Source: PVC group bacterium (ex Bugula neritina AB1) (GTDB lineage: Bacteria; GCA-001730085). From it: 16,663 nt of DNA. The stretch covers positions 1-16,663 of the forward strand of contig MDLB01000071.1 in NCBI GenBank assembly GCA_001730085.1, in the 5' to 3' direction. The translations under genes were made by a program, and so were the position numbers. Below the pieces are notes generated by a model. It had not been told where the DNA came from. It worked only from the letters and a program-made list of their open reading frames with translations, and ran no database searches. Numbering within the stretch: the stretch's first letter is position 1; each line of letters starts with the position of its first letter. This document shows positions 1 to 7,727 of this stretch, in pieces.

Positions 1-120
1 TTTCATCTTTAGAATAAGAGATTTTAATGTTTTTAGAATTTTCAGAAGAATCTAACTCTTTACGGTCTTCGGGTATTTTTTCTCTTTATACTCTTAACTT
101 TTATACTTTTTTTATTTTAG

Positions 121-129
121 TGCAGAGGT
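121..129 (-). repeat. Possible IS terminal motif, left-flank copy
   Basis: The plus strand reads TGCAGAGGT, the reverse complement of ACCTCTGCA, which occurs twice in the right flank. If it is an element end, the element lies to the left of it, towards or beyond the window edge. No transposase is visible, so this is only a candidate boundary. Only nine bases are shared, and the sequence around is AT-rich, so chance is possible. Confidence 0.3.
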
Positions 130-136
130 TTCTTTT

Positions 137-182
137 TTAAAAATCAAACTTTTTAAATATTTTTAAAAAGTTTGATTTTTAA
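137..182. repeat. Perfect inverted repeat, 21-bp arms
   Basis: The arms at 137-157 and 162-182 are exact reverse complements around a 4-base loop (TATT). The stem is AT-rich, with a core of TCAAACTTTTTAAA, and ends in T-runs on both strands. It could act as a bidirectional terminator, or belong to a miniature element, since it lies just inside the IS-end-like motif at 121-129. It is about 570 bases downstream of the ptsI stop, so it is not an obvious immediate ptsI terminator. Confidence 0.75.
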
Positions 183-488
183 TAGAGTAGGATAGATTGG
201 ATCGAATAGTAGAGTGTTTTTTATTATTTTAAAATATTTATATTTTTGCTTTATAGTTCATTTTTTTAGAGTAGGTTTAACAGAAGATCCTTTTAGCAGA
301 TAAAAAAAAGAGATGCAGCAGAGATTGTGGAAGTTTTGATGATATGAGATTATCTTTTTCTTCTTCGCATAATATATATTATGTTAACTTAGGTGTTTTT
401 TATTATTAAAATAAAGTCTATTTGACTAATTGCATATGGTTTTAGTGCAATAACATTAGTAGAAAGAAAGCTAAGGAGGAGCTTATCC

Positions 489-514
489 AAGAAGAAGTTC
501 TGGAACCTCTTCTT
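489..514. repeat. 12-bp imperfect hairpin
   Basis: The arms 489-500 and 503-514 pair over 12 positions with one mismatch, which is a G-U wobble if transcribed from the minus strand. On the plus strand the stem is followed by TTATACTTT, giving a terminator-like look. No plus-strand gene precedes it. It lies about 240 bases downstream of the ptsI stop, where it could end a long 3' tail. The role is uncertain. Confidence 0.35.
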
Positions 515-751
515 TTATACTTTAAATAAGAGAAAACTCTAATATGGTTAAACTATATTTATGAGTCGATTGAATCTCTAGAGATCACCTAGGTTCTAGC
601 TATATATTATGTGTGTATAAGGTATGAAATCAATTTTAATAAGGAAAGTCTCTATATTTTATCTAAAATATGAGAGCTCATTTTCGTAAAATTCATCAAA
701 AGATATATCCTTTTTTAGAGAAAATCATAAGATCCTTAGCTTATAAAATCT

Positions 752-2524
752 TCATATTTTTGAATAAATTTCAGAATTTTTTTGGAGCAATTTCTTTAAA
801 CGTGTCTTTGCGGCTGCGGCTAAATCAGTTGAGCCTTTGTAATCACAAGCTTTTTGCGCAAACTCTTGAGCATCAGAGATGTCGATGCAACTGATGACAT
901 GCTTGATTTCTGGAACCAAACTATGGCTCACGCTAAGGTTGTGCAAACCTAAACCAATCAGTATTTCTAGTAAAAGTGGGTCACTAGAAATCTCTCCGCA
1001 TAAGGAGACGTCAATATTAGCTTTATGAGCGACTTTGATAACATGATGAATAAATCTCAAAATAGCGGGATGAAATGGATCATAGTAACGTGCCATTTTT
1101 TCATTCCCACGGTCGACGGCTAAACTGTACTGGATAAGGTCGTTAGTTCCTAAGCTAAAAAAATCAACGTGTTCAGCGAGGATATCAGCCGTCATGGCTG
1201 CTGCGGGTGTCTCTATCATTATCCCAAGAGGAATATTGTCATTGAAAGGGATTTTCTTTTCTTGCAAATCTTTTTTGATATCAGCCAAGATTTCTTTGGT
1301 TTTAAGGATTTCTTCTAAGCTTGTGATCATAGGGAGCATGATCTTGAGAGAGCCATGGATCGAAGCCCGTAATAATGCTCTTATTTGAACTTTAAAAATA
1401 TCGGACCTGTCTAAGCAGAAGCGGATGGCTCTCAATCCCAATGCTGGATTTTCCTCTTTTGCGATGTTTAATTGTGGAGAAAGTTTATCTCCCCCAACAT
1501 CTAAGGTTCGGACTGTTAGATTTTTCGATTTCGAAACACATAGTATTTTTTTATAAATATGATATTGTTCTTCTTCTGTGGGTAAATCTAGTCGATTCAT
1601 ATATAAAAATTCTGTTCGGAAAAGTCCGATCCCTTCGGCTCCATTGTCTAAAGCTGAATAAATATCTTTTGGTATTTCAATATTAGCCATAAGATTTATT
1701 TCGTGTTTATCTTTAGTTTGAGCTTTTAAAGACTTAAATTTTTTAAACTTATTGGAATATTTTGTGTATTGATCTAGTTTAAATGTATATTTTTTGACGG
1801 TTTTTTCGTCAGGGTTTACAAAGCATGTCCCTGTTATTGCATCCAAGATAACAAAGTCCCCATTTTTAATAAGTGTTGAGGCGTTTCCCGCTCCAACAAT
1901 GGCTGGGACTTTGAAAGATCTGGCAACGATAGCGGCATGAGAGGTTTTGGATCCAGCATCGCTGATGAAGCCTAAGACGTTTTCCATGTGGATCATCACC
2001 ACATCCGAAGGTAAAATGTCGGGAGCAATTAGGACACAAGGTTCACGAAACATGTGTTTATAGGACTCTTCCTTACCTGTAAGGTTTTTAAGGACTCGCC
2101 GTCCAACATCTTCGATGTCTGCAAGCCTTTCTTTTATATATGGATCATCCATAGAAGAGAACTTTTCAGAATATTCTTGTAAAAGTTCATAAAAGATAAA
2201 CTCGATATTCAAAAGCTGTTTCAGTAACCTAGACTTTAGATTTTTATAGAAAGAAGGGTCATCTAAAACGAGTAAATGAACGGTGAATATGGAAGCACTT
2301 TCATCGCCAATGCTATTTTTAACATCGTTTTTGATACGTGTTATTTCTTCACGTGTCAGAGAGATGGCTTTTTGGAAACGTTCAAGCTCTTTTTCAACAT
2401 CTTCTTTATTGATAGGTTTATGCGAAAAGGTGAAAGAGTCTTTTTTGATAACATGGGCTTTCGCCATCGCAAAACCAGCCGATGCAGGAACACCTTGTAT
2501 AGATTTTTTAGTTGAATCACTCAT
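752..2524 (-). CDS. ptsI: PTS enzyme I (phosphoenolpyruvate-protein phosphotransferase)
   Basis: Cytoplasmic first enzyme of the phosphotransferase system: it autophosphorylates from phosphoenolpyruvate and passes the phosphate to HPr. The protein is 590 residues, close to the usual 570-580. The phosphohistidine motif GSKTSHAAIVAR (about residues 191-202) carries the active His. The C-terminal PEP-binding barrel has GLFRTEF (about 300), TLDVGGDK (about 340), MIETPAAA, LGTNDL and the catalytic Cys in LCGEISSD (about 509). There is no N-terminal GAF domain, so this is a classical EI rather than the nitrogen-type PtsP. I prefer the ATG at 2524; a TTG codon lies just before it at 2527. The gene overlaps the end of ptsH by 8 bases with no strong ribosome-binding site, suggesting translational coupling. 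It is last in its operon. All key residues are present. Confidence 0.97.
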   Translation of the reverse strand: MSDSTKKSIQGVPASAGFAMAKAHVIKKDSFTFSHKPINKEDVEKELERFQKAISLTREEITRIKNDVKNSIGDESASIFTVHLLVLDDPSFYKNLKSRLLKQLLNIEFIFYELLQEYSEKFSSMDDPYIKERLADIEDVGRRVLKNLTGKEESYKHMFREPCVLIAPDILPSDVVMIHMENVLGFISDAGSKTSHAAIVARSFKVPAIVGAGNASTLIKNGDFVILDAITGTCFVNPDEKTVKKYTFKLDQYTKYSNKFKKFKSLKAQTKDKHEINLMANIEIPKDIYSALDNGAEGIGLFRTEFLYMNRLDLPTEEEQYHIYKKILCVSKSKNLTVRTLDVGGDKLSPQLNIAKEENPALGLRAIRFCLDRSDIFKVQIRALLRASIHGSLKIMLPMITSLEEILKTKEILADIKKDLQEKKIPFNDNIPLGIMIETPAAAMTADILAEHVDFFSLGTNDLIQYSLAVDRGNEKMARYYDPFHPAILRFIHHVIKVAHKANIDVSLCGEISSDPLLLEILIGLGLHNLSVSHSLVPEIKHVISCIDISDAQEFAQKACDYKGSTDLAAAAKTRLKKLLQKNSEIYSKI

Positions 2525-2798
2525 CAAAAGTTCGCTTTATGATCAGATGTTCTAATTCATCAAGAGCTTTTTCAGCATCGGTTCCTTCTGCGATAAAAGT
2601 CAAAGAGGTTCCTTTAGAAGCCCCTAGAGCTAAGACCCCCATGATACTTTTTGCATTAACAAGCATATCTTCTTCTTTTTTTATAAAAATAGAAGAGGAA
2701 AAAGAAGAAGCTTTTTCAACTAATAATGCGGAAGGTCTTGCATGAAGGCCCTCCGGATTTATTATTGTGATTTTTCTTGTGATTTCTTTTTTTTCCAC
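2517..2798 (-). CDS. ptsH: Phosphocarrier protein HPr
   Basis: A 93-residue HPr that carries phosphate between EI and EIIA proteins. The EI-phosphorylated histidine lies in EGLHARPSA (His19). The regulatory serine lies in AKSIMGVLALGA (Ser51), matching the Ser46 site that HPr kinase modifies in Bacillus, so both phosphorylation sites are kept. The start is a GTG at 2798, 16 bases after the hprK stop, preceded by a weak GGGA site; no in-frame ATG is available upstream. Sitting directly after hprK and overlapping ptsI, it makes a self-contained HprK-HPr-EI module. The slightly extended N-terminus is unremarkable. Confidence 0.96.
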   Translation of the reverse strand: MEKKEITRKITIINPEGLHARPSALLVEKASSFSSSIFIKKEEDMLVNAKSIMGVLALGASKGTSLTFIAEGTDAEKALDELEHLIIKRTFDE

Positions 2799-2814
2799 GT
2801 GAAATTTTTTCCCA

Positions 2815-3780
2815 TTATGATTTAATGTTTGCCCCTGAGGGTGTTTTTTTTATAACATTCAGCATTTTTTTTTCTATTTGTGTTGCGGGATGAATACCCA
2901 CTTGTTTTAACCGATAAGAGGCAGCTGCCACCTCAATCAGAATAGCAATGTTTCGACCTGGCTTCACTGGGATAAGTATATGAGGCAAGGGTAAGTCTAG
3001 CAAAGTGTAAATATTATCCTCTAAGCCTAATCTTTCATATGTTTTCGATGTGTCCCAGTCTTCTAAAGCGACAACTATGTCGATCTCCTTTTCATTGCGG
3101 ATAGAGCTTGCGCCATAAATATGATGAATATCAATGATCCCTAATCCTCTGACTTCAACATGATGTTTAATCATTTGATGGCCAGATCCAATCAAAAAAC
3201 GCCCCATCTTTTTTGTTATAGTTACAACGTCATCAGCAATCAAGCAGTGGCCTCTTTCCAATAACTCTAAAGAGGATTCACTCTTACCGACACCGCTAGC
3301 TCCTAATATCAAAACCCCTACCCCATGAACTTCTAATAAGTTCCCATGGATGGTTTTTGATGGAGAAAAAACATCTTCCAAATAGGATGTTAACATGCCG
3401 ATAACGCGGGTTGTTTTAGTATCCGTTTGCAGAATTGGGATATTGAACTGTTTCGACTTTTCAATAAAAAAAGGCAAAGGTTTTGTTGTGTGAGCAAAAA
3501 TGATCAGAGGCGGTTTTGATGCTAAGAATTTTTCAATGTGTTTATTCCTAATATGCTCTTCCATTTGGCTCAAAAAACTTATTTCAGCTTTCCCGATGAT
3601 TTGTATTCTTTTATTATCGAAGTGTTCATAGTAACCTGAAAAAAAAAGACCTGGTCGGTTTAAATCTGGAAGAGTTATCGTTTTCTCTAATGCAGATTCG
3701 TTTGTGAACAGTTTTTTAAAATTCATCAGAGATTGTGTTTCAGACAAAAACTTGCGAACTTTGATTTCTTTTTTTTTCAT
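2815..3780 (-). CDS. hprK: HPr kinase/phosphorylase
   Basis: A bifunctional enzyme that phosphorylates or dephosphorylates the regulatory serine of HPr according to energy and phosphate status. Length (321 residues) is typical. The N-terminal domain (about 1-130) is followed by the P-loop catalytic domain: conserved His in TIHGNLLEVHG (about 145), Walker A GASGVGKS (160-167), ADD (about 182-184), the family signature VEVRGLGIIDI (208-218) and the C-terminal PVKPGRN...EVAAASYRLK. The ATG at 3780 has AGGG five bases upstream. ptsH follows after 16 bases and encodes the substrate with its serine intact. A weak hairpin (3813-3835) separates it from ptsN. In Gram-negatives this protein usually serves a regulatory PTS; no sugar permease is seen here. 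Confidence 0.96.
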   Translation of the reverse strand: MKKKEIKVRKFLSETQSLMNFKKLFTNESALEKTITLPDLNRPGLFFSGYYEHFDNKRIQIIGKAEISFLSQMEEHIRNKHIEKFLASKPPLIIFAHTTKPLPFFIEKSKQFNIPILQTDTKTTRVIGMLTSYLEDVFSPSKTIHGNLLEVHGVGVLILGASGVGKSESSLELLERGHCLIADDVVTITKKMGRFLIGSGHQMIKHHVEVRGLGIIDIHHIYGASSIRNEKEIDIVVALEDWDTSKTYERLGLEDNIYTLLDLPLPHILIPVKPGRNIAILIEVAAASYRLKQVGIHPATQIEKKMLNVIKKTPSGANIKS

Positions 3781-3812
3781 GTAAGCCCTATTCCTATAAC
3801 CATCAAAAATAG

Positions 3813-3835
3813 AATCATATTTTTTGAATATGATT
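3813..3835. terminator. AT-rich hairpin between ptsN and hprK
   Basis: Arms AATCATATT (3813-3821) and AATATGATT (3827-3835) pair perfectly over 9 bp around a 5-base loop. T-runs flank both sides: TTTTT on the plus side, and CTATTTTT on the minus side after the stem. It could attenuate read-through from ptsN into hprK. The stem has low G+C, so strength is doubtful. Confidence 0.35.
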
Positions 3836-3844
3836 TTTTATCGG

Positions 3845-4306
3845 TTAATGTGTTGAATTATTTTCTCTTTTAATTATCTTATAAATAGCACCCGAGTCCT
3901 CTGCTTCTAAAAGCTCTTGACGAAAAAGTTTATCTTTTAGTAAGTTAGAAATACGTGCCAAGGCCTTAAGGTGCTGTCCGGTTGAATTTTTAGGCGTTAA
4001 AAGAAGAAAAAATAGTTTAACAGGGATACCATCTAAAGAGTCGAAGTCAACGCCAAGCTTAGAACGACCAAGCAAAGCGACGAGGTCTGTAACATCTGTT
4101 TTAGCGTGAGGAATGGCGACACCATAACCAATCCCCGTGCTACCCAAAGATTCTCTTGCCATCAAGTCTTTAACAACTTGGTCGCTATTTTGAATTTTAT
4201 TCATAGATTTTATGATACCAACCATTTCGACAATGACATCCATCTTTTGTCGAGATTTCAAGTCATCTAAAACGGCTTCCTGAGATAATATATTTGTTAT
4301 ATTCAT
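3845..4306 (-). CDS. ptsN: PTS EIIA-Ntr-type regulatory protein
   Basis: A single-domain EIIA (PTS_EIIA_2 fold) of 153 residues that accepts phosphate from HPr and acts as a signalling protein rather than in sugar transport. The active His lies in GIGYGVAIPHAKT (His67), equivalent to His73 of E. coli PtsN. The RESLGSTGIG lead-in and the FFLLLTPKNSTGQHLKAL segment are typical. ATG at 4306 is preceded by AAGGGAG about 10 bases upstream, and the gene starts 17 bases after the hpf stop, so the two are probably co-transcribed. The order hpf-ptsN-hprK matches the layout seen next to rpoN in many bacteria, but rpoN itself is not here. Confidence 0.93.
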   Translation of the reverse strand: MNITNILSQEAVLDDLKSRQKMDVIVEMVGIIKSMNKIQNSDQVVKDLMARESLGSTGIGYGVAIPHAKTDVTDLVALLGRSKLGVDFDSLDGIPVKLFFLLLTPKNSTGQHLKALARISNLLKDKLFRQELLEAEDSGAIYKIIKRENNSTH

Positions 4307-4323
4307 GTTGCTAGTCTCCCTTT

Positions 4324-4905
4324 CTATATATTTTCATCAACCGCTTCGATAAGTTCGATTTCGTTAGAAGTATTTTTTTTCAAAAGAGATATCTTTTTTG
4401 TATCTATTTGTCTAAAAATTAGAAAATCTTCTTCATTAGAGCCGGCTTTTAAGTTTTTATATTGCATTAAAGCTTCCTCAAGAGTCATGGATCTGATGAG
4501 GTATTCTTTAACAGGAACTGTTTGAGAAGTTTCTATAAATTCTTCTATAAAAGATTCGTCGGAAACAGTTTCTTGTTCTGTCAATATCTTCATTTCATGC
4601 TTCAACGGTAATTTTCTATGATGTTTAATTTTATCACGGATTTTTTGTAAGTGATGAAAAACTTTTTCGACAGCTTGATCTATCGAGATATACATATCTT
4701 TTGAGTCTGATATCCCTTTGACATATTCTTTGTTGACAAATAAAGATATTTCGGCAATATGTGAATGTTTTTTTTGGATAGATAGAGTTACTTTGCAGTC
4801 CGAGAGATTGTCTAGAACGTTTTCTAGCTTTTCAATTTTGTGATGAATATAGTGATGTAAACCATCAGTTAAATCTAAGTTCCGTCCAGAAATATTTATA
4901 TTCAT
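4324..4905 (-). CDS. hpf: Ribosome hibernation promoting factor, long form
   Basis: A 193-residue long-form HPF. The N-terminal S30AE domain (about 1-97) begins MNINISGRNLDLTDGL and binds the 30S subunit in the decoding region. A charged linker (about 98-130) leads to the C-terminal dimerisation domain (about 131-190), with VPVKEYLIRSMTLEEA and FLIFRQIDT. Long forms dimerise ribosomes into 100S particles without a separate RMF. Start ATG 4905 has an AAGGA site eight bases upstream. It is separated from lptB by a terminator hairpin, so it probably heads its own unit with ptsN. Relative to typical family members, about three extra residues (AGSNEED region) precede the FLIF strand of the C-terminal domain. 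Confidence 0.94.
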   Translation of the reverse strand: MNINISGRNLDLTDGLHHYIHHKIEKLENVLDNLSDCKVTLSIQKKHSHIAEISLFVNKEYVKGISDSKDMYISIDQAVEKVFHHLQKIRDKIKHHRKLPLKHEMKILTEQETVSDESFIEEFIETSQTVPVKEYLIRSMTLEEALMQYKNLKAGSNEEDFLIFRQIDTKKISLLKKNTSNEIELIEAVDENI

Positions 4906-4948
4906 AAATACCCATCCTTTCCATAATAAAGATAATTAATAGACAATC

Positions 4949-4967
4949 GCGATACTTTTAATATCGC
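4949..4967. repeat. Small hairpin in hpf leader
   Basis: GCGATA (4949-4954) and TATCGC (4962-4967) form a perfect 6-bp stem with a 7-base loop, about 45 bases upstream of the hpf start. No T-run follows on the minus strand. It could be a 5' leader structure of the hpf transcript or an operator-like palindrome. No regulator can be named. Confidence 0.35.
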
Positions 4968-4994
4968 TAAGATCTTATAAAAATCAAAACAAAT

Positions 4995-5013
4995 GAGTCA
5001 CTCTAGATGACTC
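4995..5013 (-). terminator. Rho-independent terminator after lptB
   Basis: On the minus strand GAGTCA and TGACTC form a 6-bp stem around a 7-base loop, followed by ATTTGTTTTGATTTTT. It lies about 50 bases after the lptB stop and before hpf, so it probably ends the ispA-to-lptB block. A perfect TATAAT (minus strand, 5055-5050) sits between the lptB stop and this hairpin, without a good -35. A TATAAG lies just after the hairpin with only a poor -35, so no hpf promoter can be called firmly. Confidence 0.6.
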
Positions 5014-5063
5014 GCCCCTCATTATTTTGAAAAAAGCTTTAATCAGAGCATTATAATAAAAAT

Positions 5064-5786
5064 TCATAATGTAAAACTTTCTCCAAAATACAGACGCTTA
5101 GCGTAAGCATCTTCTAAAAGTTTTTCGGAGGTTCCCGAAGCCAAAACCTCTCCCTTATACATTATATATGATCTATCCGTTATAGATAAAGTCTCTCTAA
5201 CATTGTGATCCGTTAAAAGAATAGAGAGTCCTGTTTTTTTTAACGAGTAAATGATCTGTTGAACCTCTGCAACAGAAATAGGATCAACACCTGAAAAAGG
5301 CTCATCAAGAAGGATAAAGGATGGATTACGTGCCAATGCTCTAGCGATTTCTAAGCGACGACGCTCCCCTCCTGATAGCGAAAAAGCACGACTTTGAGAT
5401 AAATAAGAAATTTTTAAATCTTGCATAAGCTTTTCCAAGCGGTACTTCCTTTGAAAAGGAGATAATGGCATCATTTCTAGTGCTGCCATTATATTATTTT
5501 CAACGGTCATTTTTTGAAAAACAGAAGGTTCTTGTGGCAAATAGCTCATCCCTATCCGGGCTCTTTTATACATAGGAAGTTTGGTGATATCTTTTTTCTC
5601 ATAAAAGATTTGACCTTCGTCAGGGCGAACTAATCCAACAATCGTTTGAAAAGTTGTTGTTTTTCCTGCACCATTAGGACCAAGTAAGCCAACGATTTCA
5701 CCTTTTTCAACAGAAATATTAACGTTGTTAACCACAGGGCGGTGTTTATAATATTTTACTATATTTTTTGTTTCTAAAACCAGCAT
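5064..5786 (-). CDS. lptB: LPS export ABC transporter ATP-binding protein LptB
   Basis: Cytoplasmic ATPase that powers extraction of lipopolysaccharide from the inner membrane with LptF/LptG, which are not in this window. Length is 240 residues, as expected. Walker A GPNGAGKT (36-43), Q-loop YLPQEP (Gln85), signature LSGGE (137-141), Walker B ILLDEP (158-163) and switch His in LTDHNV (His194) are all intact. LptB-typical text includes RRRLEIARALA and the C-terminal ending RLYFGESF. The ATG at 5786 is preceded by GAGAGG about 11 bases upstream, with 79 bases after the LptC/A gene. A terminator hairpin follows. The neighbours kdsA, kdsD and lptC/A confirm the LPS context. Confidence 0.97.
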   Translation of the reverse strand: MLVLETKNIVKYYKHRPVVNNVNISVEKGEIVGLLGPNGAGKTTTFQTIVGLVRPDEGQIFYEKKDITKLPMYKRARIGMSYLPQEPSVFQKMTVENNIMAALEMMPLSPFQRKYRLEKLMQDLKISYLSQSRAFSLSGGERRRLEIARALARNPSFILLDEPFSGVDPISVAEVQQIIYSLKKTGLSILLTDHNVRETLSITDRSYIMYKGEVLASGTSEKLLEDAYAKRLYFGESFTL

Positions 5787-5865
5787 ATATCTAAAAACCT
5801 CTCAGAGATTTTATTGAAACTTTTGCACAATAAACTAGACGGGATAATTTTGTAAAAATGTCAGT

Positions 5866-6771
5866 TTAAATGTTAAAAAAATCCCGATCTTCTTCAGAAA
5901 AAAATAGAACAAGTTGAGCGGATGGTTCGCACAAAACTTCTTCTTTATTAAGAAAAAAAGTTATATTTTCTGCTGTCAAAATATGATTGTTTTTTAAAAC
6001 TTTTGGGTTTCCGGTCAAATAAACGGCACCATCGGAAACGTCATATTCTGCCATTTCTCCCATGGCTTTTTTTAAATCTTGGTTGATCATTACATTCCCC
6101 TGACAAAGGACTCTGTCTAGTTTTTGAGTGATGCGATCAAAAAAGATTTTCATATAATCAGCCCTTAAATTCAAGCGAGGATCAACAATAGAGACATTGT
6201 CAAAAAGTTCAACGAAATCTTCGTCGTAGTTGAATTCCATTTTTCCTGAACAGGTTATAACGGAAGGATGTTCATTGGCATGTTTGTTGAAATTTTTAAG
6301 GGTGACATTTTTTTCGATAGTTGCTCTATTTTTATTTTTATGAATAGTCATATTTTTACCTGATATCATATTGTTTTCTTTGACTATTTGAATATCATTT
6401 TTCATTTTTAATAAAGATTTTTTAGAGTCCCAAAAGAGATCCGAGGTTTGTAAGTCTGAGCCTTCATTGGTTTTTAAGTGAACATCTTCTTGAAGAAAAA
6501 CATGACCTGTATCAGGAGCGTAAGTTCCTGAAGTTGCTTTTAAATGAAGGTTGGGTTCCCCTTTTTCGTACAAAGTCCCTTTGGGCTTTTTTAATGTGAT
6601 ATCTTTTTTACCTGGGAATATTTGAGCAACATCTGCCAAAAGATCCCACTTTTTGTGACCATCTGGGGTGTAGCCAGCTAAAGAAAGCTGCTCGGCTTGG
6701 TTACCCTCTTGTGCTATCAAAAAAAGAGGGAAAAAATGAAAAATAAAGATATATATTAGAAACTTTCTCAT
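5866..6771 (-). CDS. Fused LptC-LptA-like LPS transport protein
   Basis: A 301-residue exported protein. Residues 1-20 are a hydrophobic signal peptide or membrane anchor ([20 protein letters not shown]). Residues about 25-160 resemble LptC: a Gly-Tyr-Thr-Pro-Asp-Gly start, then KKWDLLADVAQIFPG and repeated beta-strand units. Residues about 165-290 resemble LptA/OstA: DNVSIVDPRLNLRADYMKIF, LCQGNVMI, and an AEYDVSDGAVYLTGNPKV block. The protein would therefore carry both the membrane-proximal and periplasmic bridge parts of the Lpt machine. LptC is usually about 190 residues and LptA about 180. The start ATG overlaps the kdsD stop as ATGA, with a GGGGG run just upstream, so translation is coupled; lptB follows. 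The assignment rests on pattern, not a domain search, and LptC with a long C-terminal extension is the alternative. Confidence 0.8.
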   Translation of the reverse strand: MRKFLIYIFIFHFFPLFLIAQEGNQAEQLSLAGYTPDGHKKWDLLADVAQIFPGKKDITLKKPKGTLYEKGEPNLHLKATSGTYAPDTGHVFLQEDVHLKTNEGSDLQTSDLFWDSKKSLLKMKNDIQIVKENNMISGKNMTIHKNKNRATIEKNVTLKNFNKHANEHPSVITCSGKMEFNYDEDFVELFDNVSIVDPRLNLRADYMKIFFDRITQKLDRVLCQGNVMINQDLKKAMGEMAEYDVSDGAVYLTGNPKVLKNNHILTAENITFFLNKEEVLCEPSAQLVLFFSEEDRDFFNI

Positions 6772-7727
6772 AAAACCCCCACATCGAGTAAGTCTTGAAC
6801 ATCCACAAGTCCCGTTAGTTTTTTTTGTGAATTTAAAACGGGCAATTCGTCTATCTTGTTCGCTTTTATCAATCGCAGGGCTTCTACGGCTAAGTCATCA
6901 GAATGAATATAAATGGGGTCTTTTGTCATAACTTTTTTTATCGGACAATTCAAAAGATCATTTTCTTCCAAAAGGCTGCGTCTTAAATCGCCATCGGTGA
7001 CTATGCCTTTTAAAAAGCCTTTATCATCGACGATAATTACGGTCCCTGTTTTATAGGAAGAGATCAATGAGGTTGCTTTTTGAAGAGATTCCGATTCTTG
7101 GATTTTTGGTGTATTTTCAAAGTCCCTCATGATGTCCGAAACTTTCAAAAGGAGTTTTTTTCCTAGGTTACCTCCTGGATGTAAGCGTGCAAAATCGGTA
7201 GAGGTGAAGCCTTTTTCCTCGTATAAAGTGATGGCGAGAGCATCTCCCATTGCTAGAGAAGCTGTTGAGCTTGATGAAGGGGCTAACCCCATGGAGCATG
7301 CTTCTTTTTCAACCGAAACATCTAAAACAATGTCACTGTATTTAGCAAGAGTAGACGTCATGTTTCCTGTCATAGCTATCAATGTGCACCCAATCGTTTT
7401 TATTAATGGGAGCATTTGAATAATTTCTTGGGTTTCTCCACTATAAGATAAAAGAAGGACGGTATCTTCTGGATGAAACATACCAATATCTCCATGGATG
7501 GTTTCTGCAGGATGAACATAAAAAGATTGAGAACCGGTGCTTGCGATAGTGGCAGCTATTTTTCTGGCGATCAAACCTGGTTTTCCCATACCTGTGCAAA
7601 TGATCCTGCCTTTGGTATTTTTTAAGACATTAACCGCCTTTATAAAAGATTCATCCAGCTTAGAGACAAGATCTTTGATGGCATCTGCTTCTGTTAGTAA
7701 AATGTTTTTTGCTCTTTCTAGCAACAT
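6768..7727 (-). CDS. kdsD: D-arabinose 5-phosphate isomerase
   Basis: Interconverts ribulose 5-phosphate and arabinose 5-phosphate, the first step towards KDO for LPS inner core. The 319-residue protein has an N-terminal SIS domain (about 32-175) and two C-terminal CBS domains (about 197-257 and 266-319), the full KdsD/KpsF architecture. Key motifs are GMGKPG (Lys49), [30 protein letters not shown] and the His-bearing RLHPGG (His183). The start ATG lies inside the end of kdsA (10-base overlap) with GGAG about eight bases upstream. The next gene overlaps its stop. A separate KDO-8-phosphate phosphatase (kdsC), often found next to it, is missing here. Confidence 0.96.
   Translation of the reverse strand: MLLERAKNILLTEADAIKDLVSKLDESFIKAVNVLKNTKGRIICTGMGKPGLIARKIAATIASTGSQSFYVHPAETIHGDIGMFHPEDTVLLLSYSGETQEIIQMLPLIKTIGCTLIAMTGNMTSTLAKYSDIVLDVSVEKEACSMGLAPSSSSTASLAMGDALAITLYEEKGFTSTDFARLHPGGNLGKKLLLKVSDIMRDFENTPKIQESESLQKATSLISSYKTGTVIIVDDKGFLKGIVTDGDLRRSLLEENDLLNCPIKKVMTKDPIYIHSDDLAVEALRLIKANKIDELPVLNSQKKLTGLVDVQDLLDVGVL

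Larger units (their letters stand above)
1..751. other. Gene-poor AT-rich left flank
   Basis: No convincing gene is visible on either strand across these 751 bases beyond the 3' end of ptsI. All open stretches are short, lack good start and ribosome-binding sites, and show no recognisable family. The region holds several inverted repeats: a perfect 21-bp-arm hairpin (137-182), a 16-base palindrome (368-383), a 12-bp imperfect hairpin (489-514) and an 8-bp-arm palindrome (654-671). It also holds one motif resembling an insertion-sequence end (121-129). The contrast with the packed gene block suggests decayed or mobile-element-derived DNA. That is inference. Confidence 0.6.

Noticed and set aside
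1-97. A minus-strand frame open to the left edge (contains DRKELDSSENSK)
   Set aside because: About 30 codons with no usable start codon and low-complexity AT-rich sequence; it could continue beyond the window, but nothing supports a gene.
426-542. Short overlapping frames with protein-like translations that might be a transposase remnant
   Set aside because: No start codon, fewer than 40 codons each, and no transposase motif I can name; part of the region is better explained by the hairpin at 489-514.
670-894. A 74-codon open frame on the plus strand at the 3' end of ptsI
   Set aside because: Most of it is antisense to ptsI, with no ribosome-binding site or recognisable motif.
5050-5055. 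Perfect TATAAT on the minus strand as an hpf promoter
   Set aside because: It has no matching -35, and a terminator hairpin lies between it and hpf.
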